From positions 1 to 29,406 of the forward strand of contig CAZIPA010000023.1 in the NCBI GenBank assembly GCA_964541085.1: a DNA stretch of 29,406 nt, given 5' to 3'. Below are positions 1 to 7,388 of the stretch, one piece after another; position 1 is the stretch's first letter; each line of letters starts with the position of its first letter. The translations under genes and the position numbers were made by a program. This DNA comes from UBA4644 sp964541085 (lineage in GTDB: Bacteria > Bacillota > Clostridia > Oscillospirales > Butyricicoccaceae). The notes under the pieces are model-generated. The model had not been told where the DNA came from. It was given only the letters and a program-made list of their open reading frames with translations, and did not search any database.

Positions 1-103
1 CTGGGCTTCGTGTAGTTTTGCTTTTTTAGTGTCTACTTTTTCTTGACAAGTGCAGAAGTAATTTGCTTCCACGGGTTTTGTTATATGAGCGGCTTTACAC
101 CCC

Positions 104-1057
104 TCACGCCAGAGACATTCTGCCGTCGGTGAAGACGAAGTTGCGCATACCGCGGCCACCTATCTGCTCCGGGGGAATGGCGGCTTCGATGCGGGCGATG
201 TCCTCCGGGGTCAGCTGAATGCGCAGGGCGTCCAGAGCATCCTGCAAATGGGCGGGGCTGGTGGTGCCGATCAGGCTCTGTACATGGTCATATTTGGAAA
301 GGCTCCAGGCCAGCGCCAGCTGGGAGAGGGTCACACCCAGCCCGTCGGCAATCTCCTTCACCCGGCGGATCATGGCCAGATTCTTCTCCCGATGCTCGGG
401 CGCCAGCATACCCCGGCCCAGCCGGGAGGCGGCGGGAGGAGCCTGCAAAACGGAATCCTGCAACAGACCGTGGCCCACCGTGCCAAAGGCCAGCACCTTG
501 ACACCCAGCTCCTTTGCCGTGGCGATGAGCTCCTTTTCAATGTCCCGGGACACCAGCGAATATTCCATCTCCACCGTGTGGATGGGATGCACCTTGCAGG
601 CCCGGCGCAGCGTTTCCGCATCCACCATGGAAAGACCGATGTGCCGCACATAACCTGCCTTGACCTGTTCGGCAATGGCACCCACCAGCTCCTCCACGGG
701 AACGGTGGTATCCTGCCGGGCGGGCTGATACAGGTCGATATAATCCAGTCCCAGCCGCCGCAGGGAATAGGTCAGATGGCCCTTGACATTGTGGGGCTTA
801 ACATCCAACCCGTAAATGCCTCCTTCAGGCGAGGGCAGCACGCCAAACTTGACCGACAGAAAATAGCTGTCCCGCCGGACGCCCTTCAGCGCCTGCCCCA
901 CGATGAGCTCACTTTCGCTGGCGTTGTAAAATTCGCCGGTGTTGAACAGGGTAATGCCCGCGTCCAGCGCGGCGTGGATGGTTTTAACAGAGTTTTCCGG
1001 GTTGCGCACAATGGACATTCCCATGGTGCCAAGACCGAGACGGCTTTTGTCAATCAT
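104..1057 (-). CDS. Aldo/keto reductase family oxidoreductase
   Basis: 317-residue NAD(P)H-dependent oxidoreductase of the aldo/keto reductase TIM-barrel superfamily; presumably cytosolic, substrate unknown. The start is the ATG at 1057, placed just after a GGAGG ribosome site; an upstream in-frame start at 1141 would lie inside the promoter. Family signs are the N-terminal GLGTMGM strand, the NTGEFYN segment (residues 39-45) with the catalytic Tyr at 44, LSVKFG with the catalytic Lys at 70, and RHIGLS further on. Two of the four usual catalytic residues look changed: Asn39 stands where most members have Asp (DTA.xYG), and the position after DYIDLYQ reads PAR rather than xHR, so the His is replaced. 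The PAR form is, from memory, common in a bacterial subfamily with otherwise similar sequence; the Asn is less usual. It is monocistronic, divergent from the NERD gene. No terminator was recognised downstream. Confidence 0.93.
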   Translation of the reverse strand: MIDKSRLGLGTMGMSIVRNPENSVKTIHAALDAGITLFNTGEFYNASESELIVGQALKGVRRDSYFLSVKFGVLPSPEGGIYGLDVKPHNVKGHLTYSLRRLGLDYIDLYQPARQDTTVPVEELVGAIAEQVKAGYVRHIGLSMVDAETLRRACKVHPIHTVEMEYSLVSRDIEKELIATAKELGVKVLAFGTVGHGLLQDSVLQAPPAASRLGRGMLAPEHREKNLAMIRRVKEIADGLGVTLSQLALAWSLSKYDHVQSLIGTTSPAHLQDALDALRIQLTPEDIARIEAAIPPEQIGGRGMRNFVFTDGRMSLA

Positions 1058-1112
1058 AGTTTGTACCTCCCTGGCAGAGTGTTTCCCGGCCCGTAACAGC
1101 CGGTTTTGAAGT

Positions 1113-1141
1113 ATTATAGCAGGAGTGCGGACAGAATGCAA
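1113..1141 (-). promoter_or_regulatory. Promoter of the aldo/keto reductase gene
   Basis: On the minus strand, TTGCAT (1136-1141), a 17-bp spacer and TATAAT (1113-1118), with TGC directly before the -10 (extended -10). It lies about 55 bp upstream of the ATG at 1057. Confidence 0.8.
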
Positions 1142-1166
1142 CCGTTTTTTTCCATCCTGCGCCGAC

Positions 1167-1195
1167 TTGCCTTTTCTCCTGCCATGGGATATGAT
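1167..1195 (+). promoter_or_regulatory. Promoter of the NERD-domain gene
   Basis: TTGCCT (1167-1172), 17-bp spacer, TATGAT (1190-1195). It is about 32 bp upstream of the ATG at 1228 and diverges from the aldo/keto reductase promoter. Confidence 0.7.
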
Positions 1196-1227
1196 AGAGG
1201 AAAGAGCGAGGAAGAGAGGAAAGCATC

Positions 1228-2085
1228 ATGGCTGTGATCCATCGCACCCGGGACGGGGGAGTGCTGCGGAAAAAATACCGCAAAGCCTGCTGGAAGAGCT
1301 TCTGGAGCAACATCCGCTTCCGGAGCATTGCCCAGCCGGTGCTGCAATATCTGCTGGTGGCCATGCTGGCCTGGGGAATGGAGGACTATCTGGGCGGCGG
1401 CATCGTGGGAAGAGGGGTCTGTCTGGGCCTTCATGCCTGGGGCCTGTGGAAGCTGCTGGGGGCGCTGCTGTATCAGGTGCGGTATGCGCTGGAAAACCCC
1501 AGCAATGAGGTGGGCATTCTGCGATCCGGCGTGCAGGGAGAGCGCATTGCCCTCTGGATTCTGCGGCTGCTGCCGGGAGATTATCACATTTTCCCCGGGC
1601 TGCGGGTCACCGATGCAAAGGGCAGCAGCGAAATGGATCTGGTGGTCCTCGGCCCCACGGGCATTTTTGTGGTGGAGACCAAAAATTACAAGGGCAAGCT
1701 CACCGGCGACTGGAGCGACCACACCTTATATAAAAAGCGGGTGAAGATCACCCGCCGGGCGCTGCTGTGGCGCATCCGCCGGGAAGTGGGCAAGCCCGAG
1801 GAAACCTACAGCCCGCTGAAGCAGGTGGGCAAACAGGTCTACCGTCTGTCCCGCTATCTGAAGGGGCAGGGGGTGGACAGCTGGATTCAGGGCTGCGTCT
1901 GGTTTGTAAATCCGTCGCTGGAGATTGCCGTGACCAACCGGGAAGGCAGCCCTCTGCCGGTGTTTCAGCAGTGGAAGGGCGCAAGCCTCCGCCGGTATAT
2001 TTTGCGGGGAGAAAACACCCTCTCCCGGGACACGCTGGAGCAGGCGGTGTCGGCGCTGGATGCCCTCTATACCGAGCAGCGGTGA
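1228..2085 (+). CDS. Membrane-anchored NERD-domain (nuclease-related) protein
   Basis: 285 residues. The N-terminal part is basic and then has two likely membrane segments (about residues 37-55 and 58-84). The NERD domain follows: GVQGE (101-105), a hydrophobic strand pair with SSEMDLVVLG (133-142) and IFVVETKNYKG (146-156). Asp137, Glu150 and Lys152 fit the D-x(n)-E-x-K pattern of the restriction-endonuclease-like fold, so the catalytic set appears intact. NERD proteins are found alone or fused to kinases and helicases and are thought to process DNA; the role here is unknown. The start is supported by a GAGGAAAG ribosome site 5-10 bases before the ATG. It has its own promoter and is not obviously in an operon. 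Confidence 0.88.
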   Translation: MAVIHRTRDGGVLRKKYRKACWKSFWSNIRFRSIAQPVLQYLLVAMLAWGMEDYLGGGIVGRGVCLGLHAWGLWKLLGALLYQVRYALENPSNEVGILRSGVQGERIALWILRLLPGDYHIFPGLRVTDAKGSSEMDLVVLGPTGIFVVETKNYKGKLTGDWSDHTLYKKRVKITRRALLWRIRREVGKPEETYSPLKQVGKQVYRLSRYLKGQGVDSWIQGCVWFVNPSLEIAVTNREGSPLPVFQQWKGASLRRYILRGENTLSRDTLEQAVSALDALYTEQR

Positions 2086-2194
2086 GGGGCAAAGCTCCCG
2101 GGAGAAAAGCGGGGGCAAAATGCAATCCTTTCACATCCCGGCGAAAAACCCCGGAATCTGACGAAATCCGCCAAAATCCTACAGAATCCACCCT

Positions 2195-2224
2195 TTGACA
2201 GCCTCACGGCCTTTCCGGTATAAT
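2195..2224 (+). promoter_or_regulatory. Strong promoter of the Eis-like acetyltransferase gene
   Basis: TTGACA (2195-2200), 18-bp spacer, TATAAT (2219-2224): both hexamers match the sigma-A consensus perfectly. The start codon is about 59 bp downstream. Confidence 0.85.
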
Positions 2225-2282
2225 ACTCCTTGGGCCTGCGCTTCCGGCAGGTCAAAGGACGCAAAAAACGGAGAGGATTTGT

Positions 2283-3491
2283 TTGAACAGAAAAAATCTG
2301 AAGATGCAGACGGTGGGCGTGGAATATATGGAGCAGTACAATGCGCTGCTGCGCTATGTGTTTCAGGTGACGGATCAGGAGCTGAGCTCCATCGGATGGA
2401 AGGAAAAAGAAATCATCCGTGCCAAGTTTCCCACCATGGAAAAGGCGGATGTGATCGGCTGGTTTGACGGCGATACGCTGGTATCTCAGGCGGCGGTCTA
2501 TCCCATGCGGGTGCGCATCTTCGGCAAAACCTACGCCATGGGCGGCCTCACCGGCGTGGGAACCTACCCGGAATATTCCAACATGGGCCTGATGCACAAG
2601 CTGCTGGAGCAGGCACTGAAGAATATGCAAAAGCGGGGCCAGACCATCTGCTACCTGTATCCCTATTCCATCCCCTATTACCGGCGAAAGGGGTGGGAGC
2701 TGATTTCCGACCGGATCTCCTATGAGATTCAGGATTATCAGCTGCCCAAAAACTGTCAGGTGCCCGGAGATGTCCGCCGGGTGAAAACCGACGGGCCGGA
2801 GCTGAAGGAGGCCTATGACCGCTTCGCCGCCCATGCCCACGGTGCGATCCTCCGGGACGAGCTGGCGTGGAATGAATACTGGCTGTGGGATCCGGACGAC
2901 ATTATGGCCGCCATTTATTACAGCGAGGACGGCCAGCCGGACGGCTATATCATCTACTGGATCGAAAACGAGGTCTTCCACATCAAGGACATGATCTTCA
3001 ATCATGAAGAGGCCCGGGCGGGCCTGTGGAACTTTGTCTCTGCCCATTTTTCCATGATCGACAAGGTGGAGGGCAGCACCTATACCGACGAGCCGCTGGC
3101 CTTTCTGCTGGAGGATGCCAGCATCAAGGAAGTGATCTCCCCCTATTACATGGGCCGCATCGTGGATTTTGCCGCCTTTATTGCGGACTATCCCTTCCGG
3201 CCGGACGCAGTGGAGCGGGAGTGGCGCTTTACCCTCACAGACCCCATGATGGAATGCAATCAGGGCTCCTTCCTGCTGCGCATTTCCAAGGAGGGCAGGG
3301 GAGAGGCCGTGCGCATCAACGAGCCCTGTGCCGACCGAATCAGCATCCAGACCATGACGGCCATGCTGATGAACTACAAGCGGCCGGAATATCTGGCCCG
3401 CATCGGCCGGATCCAGGCGCCGGAGGCCGTGATTGATATGCTGGAGGATGCCATCGAGCAGCAGGACCCCTATGTGTCCGATTACTTCTAA
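2283..3491 (+). CDS. Eis-like GNAT family N-acetyltransferase with SCP2-type C-terminal domain
   Basis: 402-residue acetyl-CoA dependent acetyltransferase resembling mycobacterial Eis, a family that acetylates amines such as aminoglycosides or protein lysines. The GNAT core is in the first half: the acetyl-CoA loop region is around residues 90-108 (GVGTYPEYSNMGLM), although the usual Arg of the R-x-x-G-x-G/A loop is not present. YYRRKGW (132-138) matches the Eis segment that carries the catalytic Tyr, pointing to Tyr133. The last third fits the SCP2-like domain, and the chain ends in Phe, as does Eis, whose terminal carboxylate takes part in catalysis (family knowledge). The start is a TTG at 2283: a GAGAGG ribosome site lies 6 bases upstream, whereas the first in-frame ATG (2304) is too far away. 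Single gene with its own promoter. The substrate cannot be told from the sequence. Confidence 0.88.
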   Translation: MNRKNLKMQTVGVEYMEQYNALLRYVFQVTDQELSSIGWKEKEIIRAKFPTMEKADVIGWFDGDTLVSQAAVYPMRVRIFGKTYAMGGLTGVGTYPEYSNMGLMHKLLEQALKNMQKRGQTICYLYPYSIPYYRRKGWELISDRISYEIQDYQLPKNCQVPGDVRRVKTDGPELKEAYDRFAAHAHGAILRDELAWNEYWLWDPDDIMAAIYYSEDGQPDGYIIYWIENEVFHIKDMIFNHEEARAGLWNFVSAHFSMIDKVEGSTYTDEPLAFLLEDASIKEVISPYYMGRIVDFAAFIADYPFRPDAVEREWRFTLTDPMMECNQGSFLLRISKEGRGEAVRINEPCADRISIQTMTAMLMNYKRPEYLARIGRIQAPEAVIDMLEDAIEQQDPYVSDYF

Positions 3492-3499
3492 GCCGCCCC

Positions 3500-3528
3500 T
3501 TGCATCCGGGCGCATACCGTGATATCAT
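3500..3528 (+). promoter_or_regulatory. Promoter of the cysteine-rich small protein gene
   Basis: TTGCAT (3500-3505), 17-bp spacer, TATCAT (3523-3528), about 32 bp before the ATG at 3560. Confidence 0.7.
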
Positions 3529-3559
3529 AGAGACAGTACCGTGAAAAGGAGGGCTGTTC

Positions 3560-3847
3560 ATGAGCAACAAGCCTTATTGGGAGGGCAAGCATTATGCCTT
3601 CTTCCAGAATCGGGAGTGCGAGTTTTTTCCCTGCCATCCCACCGACAAGCCGGAACGGTTCAACTGCCTGTTCTGCTACTGTCCCCTGTATGCCCTGGGG
3701 GACAAATGCGGCGGCAATTTTCAGTATCTGGACAACGGCTGCAAGGATTGCTCGGGCTGCAAGCTGCCCCATGTGCCGGAGAATTACGGCTACATTATGG
3801 AAAAGTTCAGCGACATTGCTGCACTGGCCGCAAAAAAGGATCAATAA
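3560..3847 (+). CDS. Cysteine-rich small domain protein (probable metal binder)
   Basis: 95-residue soluble protein with nine cysteines (20, 25, 36, 39, 41, 50, 61, 64, 67) and nearby histidines 26 and 71. The pattern NCLFCYCPLY followed by GCKDCSGC and P-H matches the 'cysteine-rich small domain' family (zf-like, PF04071 by memory), thought to bind metal; in some archaea the domain is found beside or fused to cobamide-related genes. No such neighbour is seen here, so the function stays open. The start is set by AAAAGGAGGG about 6 bases before the ATG. It has its own promoter and is closed by a hairpin terminator at 3850-3890, so it is monocistronic. Confidence 0.85.
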   Translation: MSNKPYWEGKHYAFFQNRECEFFPCHPTDKPERFNCLFCYCPLYALGDKCGGNFQYLDNGCKDCSGCKLPHVPENYGYIMEKFSDIAALAAKKDQ

Positions 3848-3849
3848 TC

Positions 3850-3890
3850 GCAATGCGGGACGCTCTTCGGGGCGTCCTTTGCGCATTTTT
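3850..3890 (+). terminator. Rho-independent terminator after the cysteine-rich gene
   Basis: Stem GGACGC (3858-3863) with GCGTCC (3872-3877), extended by an outer AATGCG/CGCATT pairing, followed by a run of T at 3886-3890. Confidence 0.8.
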
Positions 3891-3901
3891 GGGGAAAGGC
3901 A

Positions 3902-3930
3902 TTGACAATGCTGGAAAAGGACTATATAAT
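3902..3930 (+). promoter_or_regulatory. Consensus promoter of the first lipoprotein gene
   Basis: TTGACA (3902-3907), 17-bp spacer, TATAAT (3925-3930): a perfect sigma-A promoter 27 bp before the ATG at 3958. Confidence 0.9.
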
Positions 3931-3957
3931 TGCAAAAAAACGGAAGGAGCGATCCCC

Positions 3958-4908
3958 ATGAAACGGACTCTTCACAGGTTTTCGCTGCTGCTCTGCATTC
4001 TGCTGGTGCTGACCCTGTGCGGCTGCGGACAGCAGAACACGCCGGGAAATCCGGAGCCCTCTGCGCCCGCTGTGCCGGAGACGCCGGATGAGGCGCAGAC
4101 CCCGCCGGAAACGCCGGAGACGCTGCTTTTTACCCTTTCGCCGGAGGCGGACTATGGAGAAATGGCCATGACCTTCCGGCTGGACTGGGCAGCTTTCCGC
4201 ATTCTGACCCGGGAGGAACAGCAGCAGCTGGCGGACATTTTGCGGCAGGCCCAGCCGTCACAGCACAGCTGGGAGGATGCGCCGCTGTTTCTGATTCAAT
4301 ATTGCGATTCAGCTTCGGCGCTGCCGTATGAGACGAATGATCTGCTGTTCGCCCGGAAGGACGGCCAGACCCTGTGCCGGGGAAGGGACAATACGGGCTG
4401 GTTTTCTCTGCCGGAGGATGCGCTGACGCAGCTTTGGCAGGCGCTGGGGCTGGAGCCGGAGCTGCTTTATGATGAAAATCGGGCCGTGTATGCAGACTTT
4501 GAAAGCTGCCCGGAGGGACAGACCCTTTACACCCTTCCGGAGGAAGAGGCCGCATCCCCGGAGGAGGCGCTGGAGCTGCTGTTCCGGCAGTTTCTGGAGA
4601 GTCAGAAGGCTCCGGATATCCGCCGCAGCTACCGTCTGCTGGATGTGAAAAGCGTGGAATGCCATCTCTATGACCGGGCCTATATCGCCGCCAACGAGGG
4701 TGACTGGGGCTGGGCAAACGATCCCGGGCAGATGAGTGATGCGGAATGGTGTACTTTCTGCTCTGCGGGCGTGACCTGTCTGGGCACGCTGAACACCTGG
4801 AGCCCGGACAGCTTTGGTACACAGACCGTGGGAGATGCCGCGCGCTGGGGCCGCCTCTGGCTGGCGGAGGGGAACTATTATTTCTGGCCGACGAATTGGG
4901 CGGGGTAA
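3958..4908 (+). CDS. Putative lipoprotein of unknown function
   Basis: 316 residues. The N-terminus is a lipoprotein signal: basic MKRTLHR, a hydrophobic stretch, then LCGC with the lipidated Cys at 23. A Pro/Glu/Thr-rich spacer (about residues 26-55, with TPETPE-like repeats) follows, as expected for a tether between membrane and folded domain. The rest is acidic and Trp/Tyr-rich; no known domain was recognised. The true start is the ATG at 3958, which follows GGAAGGAG and sits just downstream of a perfect promoter; the same frame stays open upstream into the previous gene but this is fortuitous. The linker resembles that of the second lipoprotein (14085-14786). Likely an extracytoplasmic, membrane-attached protein. 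Confidence 0.85.
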   Translation: MKRTLHRFSLLLCILLVLTLCGCGQQNTPGNPEPSAPAVPETPDEAQTPPETPETLLFTLSPEADYGEMAMTFRLDWAAFRILTREEQQQLADILRQAQPSQHSWEDAPLFLIQYCDSASALPYETNDLLFARKDGQTLCRGRDNTGWFSLPEDALTQLWQALGLEPELLYDENRAVYADFESCPEGQTLYTLPEEEAASPEEALELLFRQFLESQKAPDIRRSYRLLDVKSVECHLYDRAYIAANEGDWGWANDPGQMSDAEWCTFCSAGVTCLGTLNTWSPDSFGTQTVGDAARWGRLWLAEGNYYFWPTNWAG

Positions 4909-4933
4909 GAAATCTTCCGTCTCCGTCTTCCAA

Positions 4934-4980
4934 CGCCCGCAGGCGCATCACGATGCGAAGCTTCGCATCACTTCTCGCTT
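4934..4980 (-). repeat. Dispersed palindromic repeat, GATGCG family
   Basis: Contains a perfect 16-bp palindrome ATGCGAAGCTTCGCAT (4953-4968) flanked by GCCCGCAGGCGCATCAC and CACTTCTCGCTT. The reverse complement of this segment recurs, expanded, at 21116-21180, and a short form is at 15266-15290. It lies between the lipoprotein stop and its terminator. No coding function is seen. Confidence 0.75.
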
Positions 4981-4990
4981 ATCACTACAG

Positions 4991-5026
4991 AAAAGCGCCT
5001 CCGACGGGGATCGGAAGCGCTTTTTT
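4991..5026 (+). terminator. Terminator between convergent lipoprotein and FTR-like genes
   Basis: Stem AAGCGC-TCCGA (4993-5004) with TCGGA-GCGCTT (5011-5022), loop CGGGGA, followed by TTTTTT on the plus strand. A shorter T-run on the other strand suggests it may also serve the convergent gene. Confidence 0.85.
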
Positions 5027-5032
5027 CATGGG

Positions 5033-5233
5033 TCAATCTTTGGTTTTGTAATACAGGCGGCAGTGGCAATAGCCCTCAAACTCCGGGTCGGCCATCTGCT
5101 GACGGAACTCCTTGCAGATGCAGCGGAACTCCGGCGCGGTGCCCAGTCGGCAGGGACAATAGCCGCCCTTGCGCCGCAGACCCTCCCGGATACCGGCTAC
5201 ATAAGCCGCATCCTCATTCAGCCGAATGCTCAT
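5033..5233 (-). CDS. Ferredoxin-thioredoxin reductase catalytic (beta) chain-like protein
   Basis: 66-residue iron-sulfur protein of the FTR catalytic chain family, which uses a 4Fe-4S cluster next to a redox disulfide to pass electrons from ferredoxin to thioredoxin. All six expected cysteines are present as three C-x-C pairs: YCPC (26, 28), CIC (38, 40) and YCHC (56, 58), followed by the family-like RLYYK. By analogy with the plant enzyme, Cys28 and Cys58 would be the active disulfide and the other four the cluster ligands; spacing between pairs differs from the plant enzyme. The protein is shorter than chloroplast FTR beta, and no alpha-chain gene is nearby. The start at 5233 has a GGAGG ribosome site and overlaps the end of the thioredoxin gene by 20 bp, so the two are co-transcribed and probably work as a pair. 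Confidence 0.9.
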   Translation of the reverse strand: MSIRLNEDAAYVAGIREGLRRKGGYCPCRLGTAPEFRCICKEFRQQMADPEFEGYCHCRLYYKTKD

Positions 5234-5549
5234 GGATGACCTCCTGAAGCAGCTGCTCGATCTCGGCCTTTTCCCGCAGACCCACAGCCTTGCGGCACAG
5301 CTTGCCCTTGTCAAAGATCATCAGGGTGGGAATGCTGTTCACCTGATAGCGGATGGCCAGCTCAAACTGCTCGTCCACATTCACCTTGCAGACCTTGACA
5401 TCGCCACGGGTTTCGCAAAGCTCGTCCACAATGGGAGCCTGCATCTTGCAGGGGCCGCACCATGCCGCCCAGAAATCCACCAGCACCGGCTGGGTGCATT
5501 GCAGAACCTCTGCCTCAAAAGTTTTGTTTGTCACATCAATGGGAGCCAT
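5214..5549 (-). CDS. trxA: Thioredoxin
   Basis: 111-residue thioredoxin, a cytosolic disulfide reductant. The active site WCGPC is in FWAAWCGPCKMQAP (about residues 26-39), and the cis-Pro segment SIPTLMIF is present, as is the KVNVDE strand. Length and motifs are ordinary for the family. The ATG follows GAAAGGAG. It is the first gene of a two-gene operon whose second gene encodes an FTR catalytic chain-like protein, suggesting that this thioredoxin is reduced from ferredoxin rather than NADPH; that link is inference from the overlap. Confidence 0.96.
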   Translation of the reverse strand: MAPIDVTNKTFEAEVLQCTQPVLVDFWAAWCGPCKMQAPIVDELCETRGDVKVCKVNVDEQFELAIRYQVNSIPTLMIFDKGKLCRKAVGLREKAEIEQLLQEVIHEHSAE

Positions 5550-5589
5550 ATTTCATTCTCCTTTCGGAAGAAAACAATTTTACCACCTG

Positions 5590-5618
5590 ATTATATGTGC
5601 TTTTCCGCCGGAAGTCAA
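5590..5618 (-). promoter_or_regulatory. Promoter of the thioredoxin operon
   Basis: On the minus strand, TTGACT (5613-5618), 17-bp spacer, TATAAT (5590-5595), about 40 bp upstream of the thioredoxin ATG. It lies directly after the acyl-CoA ligase stop (5652); no terminator was seen between, so read-through is possible. Confidence 0.85.
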
Positions 5619-5651
5619 CGGAAAAATGGTGAACTTTGCGGAAAGAGGATG

Positions 5652-7382
5652 TTATTCCTTCGCCTGCTCTGCCGCAATTTTGGCCAGCTCCTCCTGCTCC
5701 AGCTCACGGTAGGCCACCTTGCCCACCAGCGTCTTGGGCAGATTGTCCCGGAACTCGATGTCATAGGGCATGGCATACTTGGCGATGTTCTTCCGGCAAT
5801 AGGCCAGCAGCACCTGCTTGTTTTCCTCCGAGGGCTGCTCGCCGGGCTTGAGCATGACAAAGGCCTTGACCTTCTGCATCTTGTAGGGATCGGGCACGCC
5901 GATGACGCAGCTCATCTGCACCAGCGCATGGGCATCCAGAATGTTCTCCAGCTGAGAGGGATACACATTGTAGCCGGAGGTGATAATCATGCGCTTGATC
6001 CGCTGCTTGAAATAGACAAAGCCCTCGTCGTCCATGGTGCCCAGATCGCCGGTGTGCAGCCAGGTCATTCCGTCGGGATGGACCTGCAAGGTCTGAGCCG
6101 TCTCCTCGGGATGGTTGATGTATTCCATCATCAGCGTGGGGCCGGAAATGCAGATTTCGCCCTCTTCGCCATAGGGTACATCCTCCTGTGTGCCGGGACG
6201 GACGATATTGTAATAGGTATCCGGGAAGGGCAAACCGATGGAGCCCTCCTTGTAAACGGTGGGGGGTGTCAGGCAGGAGGCCGTGACGCACTCGGTGGTG
6301 CCGTAGCCCTCACGCACCTGAATGGAGGCGTGATGATCGTACAGGAACTTGTCAAAGCGCTTTTTCAGCTCCACGGAAAGGCTGTCGCCGCCGGAGAACA
6401 CGCCCTTCAGGAAGGACAGATCGGCATTTTCCATCCGGGGCAGACGCAGCAGCGCCTCATACAGGGTGGGCACACCGGCCACAAAGTTGCAGCGATGCTT
6501 GATGAGCAGCTTGGCATAGCTCTCCGCCGTAAAGCGGGGCACCAGCACGCAGCGGCCGCCGCTGGCCAGCATGGTATGGATGGACACGCCCAGACCAAAG
6601 CCGTGGAACATGGGCATCACCGCCAGCATCTTGTCGCCGGGACGGAACATGGGATTGGTGGCGATGACCTGCTGACCCAGGGCGTTAAAGCTCAGGTTGG
6701 ACAGCAGAATGCCCTTGGTGGTGCCGGTGGTGCCGCCGGAATAGAGGATCACGGCAGCGTCCCTGGCCTGCACCTCTGCCCGGTATTTCCAGCGATAGCG
6801 CTTGCCCATGCGCAGGAAATCCTTCCACAGCAGCACCGGCGCGTCCTCGGGGATTTTGCGGATCTTCCGGCCCTCGGTGAGCATATAGCCCGTCTTCAGC
6901 GGCTGGGACAGGGCATCCTTGATGGAGGCGATGATGATGTTGCTGAGATTCACATTCTGCCGCACGGCCTCAAACTTGTGATAGAACTGATCCAGCGTGA
7001 TGGCGGCGATGGAATCGGATTCCTTCAGGAAAAATTCGATCTCCCGCTCGGAGGACAGCGGATGTACCATATTGCACACCGCACCCACCAGATTCACCGC
7101 ATAGAACATAATGGCGGCCTGGGGACAGTTGGGCAAACAGATGGTAACCTTGTCGCCGGGACGGATGCCGATGGCCTTGAGAGAGCGGCCACACAGCTCG
7201 ATCTGCTCCACAAACTCCCGATAGGTCGTGCTCTTGCCCATGAAATCATAGGCCACATAATCGGGATACTGACCGGCCACCTTTTCCACGGCTTCAAACA
7301 TGGAGCCCTGAAAATAATCCAGATGAGAAGGGATATCGCCCAGACTCTTCAGCCAGGGAGTGCGTACTTTGACTTCGCTCAT
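5652..7382 (-). CDS. AMP-forming acyl-CoA ligase (class I adenylate-forming enzyme)
   Basis: 576-residue ATP-dependent acyl-CoA synthetase of the ANL superfamily: it activates a carboxylic acid to the acyl-adenylate and then the CoA thioester. Seen motifs are the phosphate loop YSGGTTGTTKG (214-224), YGTTE (360-364), the TGD motif (444-446), the hinge region around RIKRMIITSGYNVYP (461-475) and the C-terminal catalytic Lys555 in PKTLVGKVAYREL. Length fits medium- or long-chain fatty acyl-CoA ligases, but the substrate cannot be fixed. It is the last gene of the marR / E2-like / ligase operon: only 6 bp separate it from the E2-like stop and its AAGGTG ribosome site lies within that gene's end. 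The ligase could supply acyl-CoA to the neighbouring acyltransferase-fold protein (inference). Confidence 0.93.
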   Translation of the reverse strand: MSEVKVRTPWLKSLGDIPSHLDYFQGSMFEAVEKVAGQYPDYVAYDFMGKSTTYREFVEQIELCGRSLKAIGIRPGDKVTICLPNCPQAAIMFYAVNLVGAVCNMVHPLSSEREIEFFLKESDSIAAITLDQFYHKFEAVRQNVNLSNIIIASIKDALSQPLKTGYMLTEGRKIRKIPEDAPVLLWKDFLRMGKRYRWKYRAEVQARDAAVILYSGGTTGTTKGILLSNLSFNALGQQVIATNPMFRPGDKMLAVMPMFHGFGLGVSIHTMLASGGRCVLVPRFTAESYAKLLIKHRCNFVAGVPTLYEALLRLPRMENADLSFLKGVFSGGDSLSVELKKRFDKFLYDHHASIQVREGYGTTECVTASCLTPPTVYKEGSIGLPFPDTYYNIVRPGTQEDVPYGEEGEICISGPTLMMEYINHPEETAQTLQVHPDGMTWLHTGDLGTMDDEGFVYFKQRIKRMIITSGYNVYPSQLENILDAHALVQMSCVIGVPDPYKMQKVKAFVMLKPGEQPSEENKQVLLAYCRKNIAKYAMPYDIEFRDNLPKTLVGKVAYRELEQEELAKIAAEQAKE

Positions 7383-7388
7383 AATTCT

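Noticed and set aside
1..103. AT-rich open frame on the minus strand leaving the window's left edge, and a TTGACA at 43-48
   Set aside because: The frame shows no start site with a ribosome site and no recognisable motif, and TTGACA has no -10 at 16-18 bp. There is too little sequence to call a gene fragment or a promoter.
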